Assembly (NCBI GenBank): GCA_028693975.1
Contig: JAQUUF010000038.1
Location: 1,330 to 8,509 of the forward strand
Length of the DNA stretch: 7,180 nt
Direction of reading: 5' to 3'
Source of the DNA: Acidaminococcaceae bacterium
GTDB taxonomy: Bacteria; Bacillota; Negativicutes; Acidaminococcales; Acidaminococcaceae
Within the stretch, counting starts at the first letter, position 1. Every line of letters starts with the position of its first letter. Shown piece by piece: positions 6,448 to 7,180 of the stretch. Made by a program: the position numbers and the translations under genes. Below the pieces are notes generated by a model. The model had not been told where the DNA came from. It saw only the letters and a list, made by a program, of their open reading frames with translations, and made no database searches.

Positions 6448-7180
6448 TTATTTCTCCTTAAGAGCTCGGGCGATATAGCCCTGACAACTATCTAGTTTGG
6501 CTTGGGCAGCAGTGGCGGAGCTGCCGGTCAGCAGCATGAAGATAGCAGTCTTGGTGAGACCACCGCTAGCAGCCAAGGCAGCGATAGCTTCTGCTCTAGT
6601 ACAATTAGTTACACTCATAACAATGCGTCGGGCCCGTTCTTCTAGCTTGTGGTTGGAAGTCTTCACGTCTACCATGAGATTGCCGTAGACTTTACCTAGC
6701 TTAATCATAGCTCCGGTAGAGAGAATATTGAGTATCATTTTCTGGGCTGTGCCTGATTTCATACGGGTGGAGCCGGTGACGACTTCCGGGCCGACCAAGG
6801 CACAGATATCAATATCGGCGTAGGCGGCGACGGCGGCAGGAGTACTGCAATCTACGCTGATGGTAGCAGCACCTATGCTGCGGGCGTATTTGAGCGCACC
6901 AATGACATAGGGAGTACGCCCCGAGGCTGTAAGGCCTACAACTACGTCCTTATTGGTTAAGTTCTTTTCAGCTAAATTAGTGCGGCCTAGTTCTTCGGAA
7001 TCTTCGGCTCCTTCTTGAGCCTGGAAAATTGCCGGATAGCCACCGGCAATCAGAGCTTGTACTAAGTCGGGCTCAGTGCTGTAGGTGGGAGGACATTCGA
7101 CGGCATCCAAGATACCTAGCCGGCCGGAGGTGCCAGAGCCTGTATAGAATAGGCGGCCACCCTGGGAGAGATGCTGAGCA
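6448..7180 (-). CDS. murQ: N-acetylmuramic acid 6-phosphate etherase MurQ (5' end outside window)
   Basis: The last 243 codons are present; the frame stays open to the right edge. MurQ is a cytoplasmic SIS-fold lyase that cleaves the D-lactyl ether of MurNAc-6-phosphate, yielding GlcNAc-6-phosphate and D-lactate. The visible part opens with the phosphate-binding loop GSGTSGRLGILDA. Glu28 of the fragment, in VECPPT, and Glu59, in GAEDS, are 31 residues apart, matching the catalytic pair Glu83/Glu114 of E. coli MurQ. Further family blocks are ASGRTPYVIGAL, VVTGSTRMKSGTAQK and KVYGNLMVDVKTSNHKL, and a small helical C-terminal domain ends the protein. By this alignment about 55 N-terminal residues lie beyond the window. 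A TTG at 7110 is internal and not a start. The stop is 4 bp before murP. The promoter and any MurR operator must lie off the right edge. Confidence 0.96.
   Translation of the reverse strand, partial: AQHLSQGGRLFYTGSGTSGRLGILDAVECPPTYSTEPDLVQALIAGGYPAIFQAQEGAEDSEELGRTNLAEKNLTNKDVVVGLTASGRTPYVIGALKYARSIGAATISVDCSTPAAVAAYADIDICALVGPEVVTGSTRMKSGTAQKMILNILSTGAMIKLGKVYGNLMVDVKTSNHKLEERARRIVMSVTNCTRAEAIAALAASGGLTKTAIFMLLTGSSATAAQAKLDSCQGYIARALKEK
6454..6459 (-). promoter_or_regulatory. Ribosome binding site of murP inside murQ
   Basis: AAGGAG on the minus strand forms the Lys and Glu codons near the end of murQ (ALKEK stop). It is ten bases before the murP TTG and supports coupled translation and the choice of that TTG start. 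Confidence 0.65.

Noticed and set aside
7108..7110. TTG as the start of murQ
   Set aside because: The frame continues upstream to the window edge through GGRLFYTGSGTSGRLG, the essential phosphate-binding loop, so the TTG is an internal Leu codon.

Overview
The window looks like chromosome of a diderm Firmicute, most likely a Negativicute. This is inferred from a mixture of traits. At the left edge is the last beta-strand of an outer-membrane autotransporter-type barrel ending in Phe. The rest is Firmicute in style: a Mg2+-sensing M-box riboswitch, strong AAGGAG/GGAGG ribosome binding sites, TTG starts, and a murQ-murP-mupG set resembling the MurNAc recycling operon of Staphylococcus aureus. 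Base composition is moderate. No genus can be fixed from the sequence alone.

Layout, left to right. Positions 2-133 hold the 3' end of an outer-membrane barrel gene, closed by a strong hairpin terminator. Positions about 200-305 hold a small cluster of repeated hairpin sequences with no gene. A sigma70-type promoter (TTGACA, 17 bp, TACGAT) at 372-400 starts a leader of about 470 nt. The leader carries an M-box aptamer (about 407-555), its intrinsic terminator (569-610), a possible 33-codon upstream ORF (634-735), and a second, undescribed-looking attenuator: a perfect-looking terminator at 757-792 opposed by a 12-bp antiterminator helix, 683-694 with 750-761. Then come mgtA (877-3540), a P-type Mg2+ ATPase, and a small cysteine-rich YkgJ-family protein (3597-3854). 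A long hairpin at 3921-3965 ends this operon and also serves the convergent one.

The minus-strand operon reads right to left: murQ (cut by the right edge), murP and mupG. The genes are 4 and 12 bp apart, with ribosome binding sites placed in or across the end of the preceding gene. Together they form a muropeptide-sugar pathway. MurP takes up and phosphorylates MurNAc or MurNAc-GlcNAc, MupG splits the phosphorylated disaccharide, and MurQ removes the lactyl ether from MurNAc-6-phosphate to give GlcNAc-6-phosphate. No regulator (murR), EIIA domain or secreted glycosidase is visible in the window.

The coding content is well understood. The part most worth a second look is the mgtA leader. It appears to stack two transcription terminators in series, the first under Mg2+ control and the second lying against a short translated frame that encodes one strand of its antiterminator.
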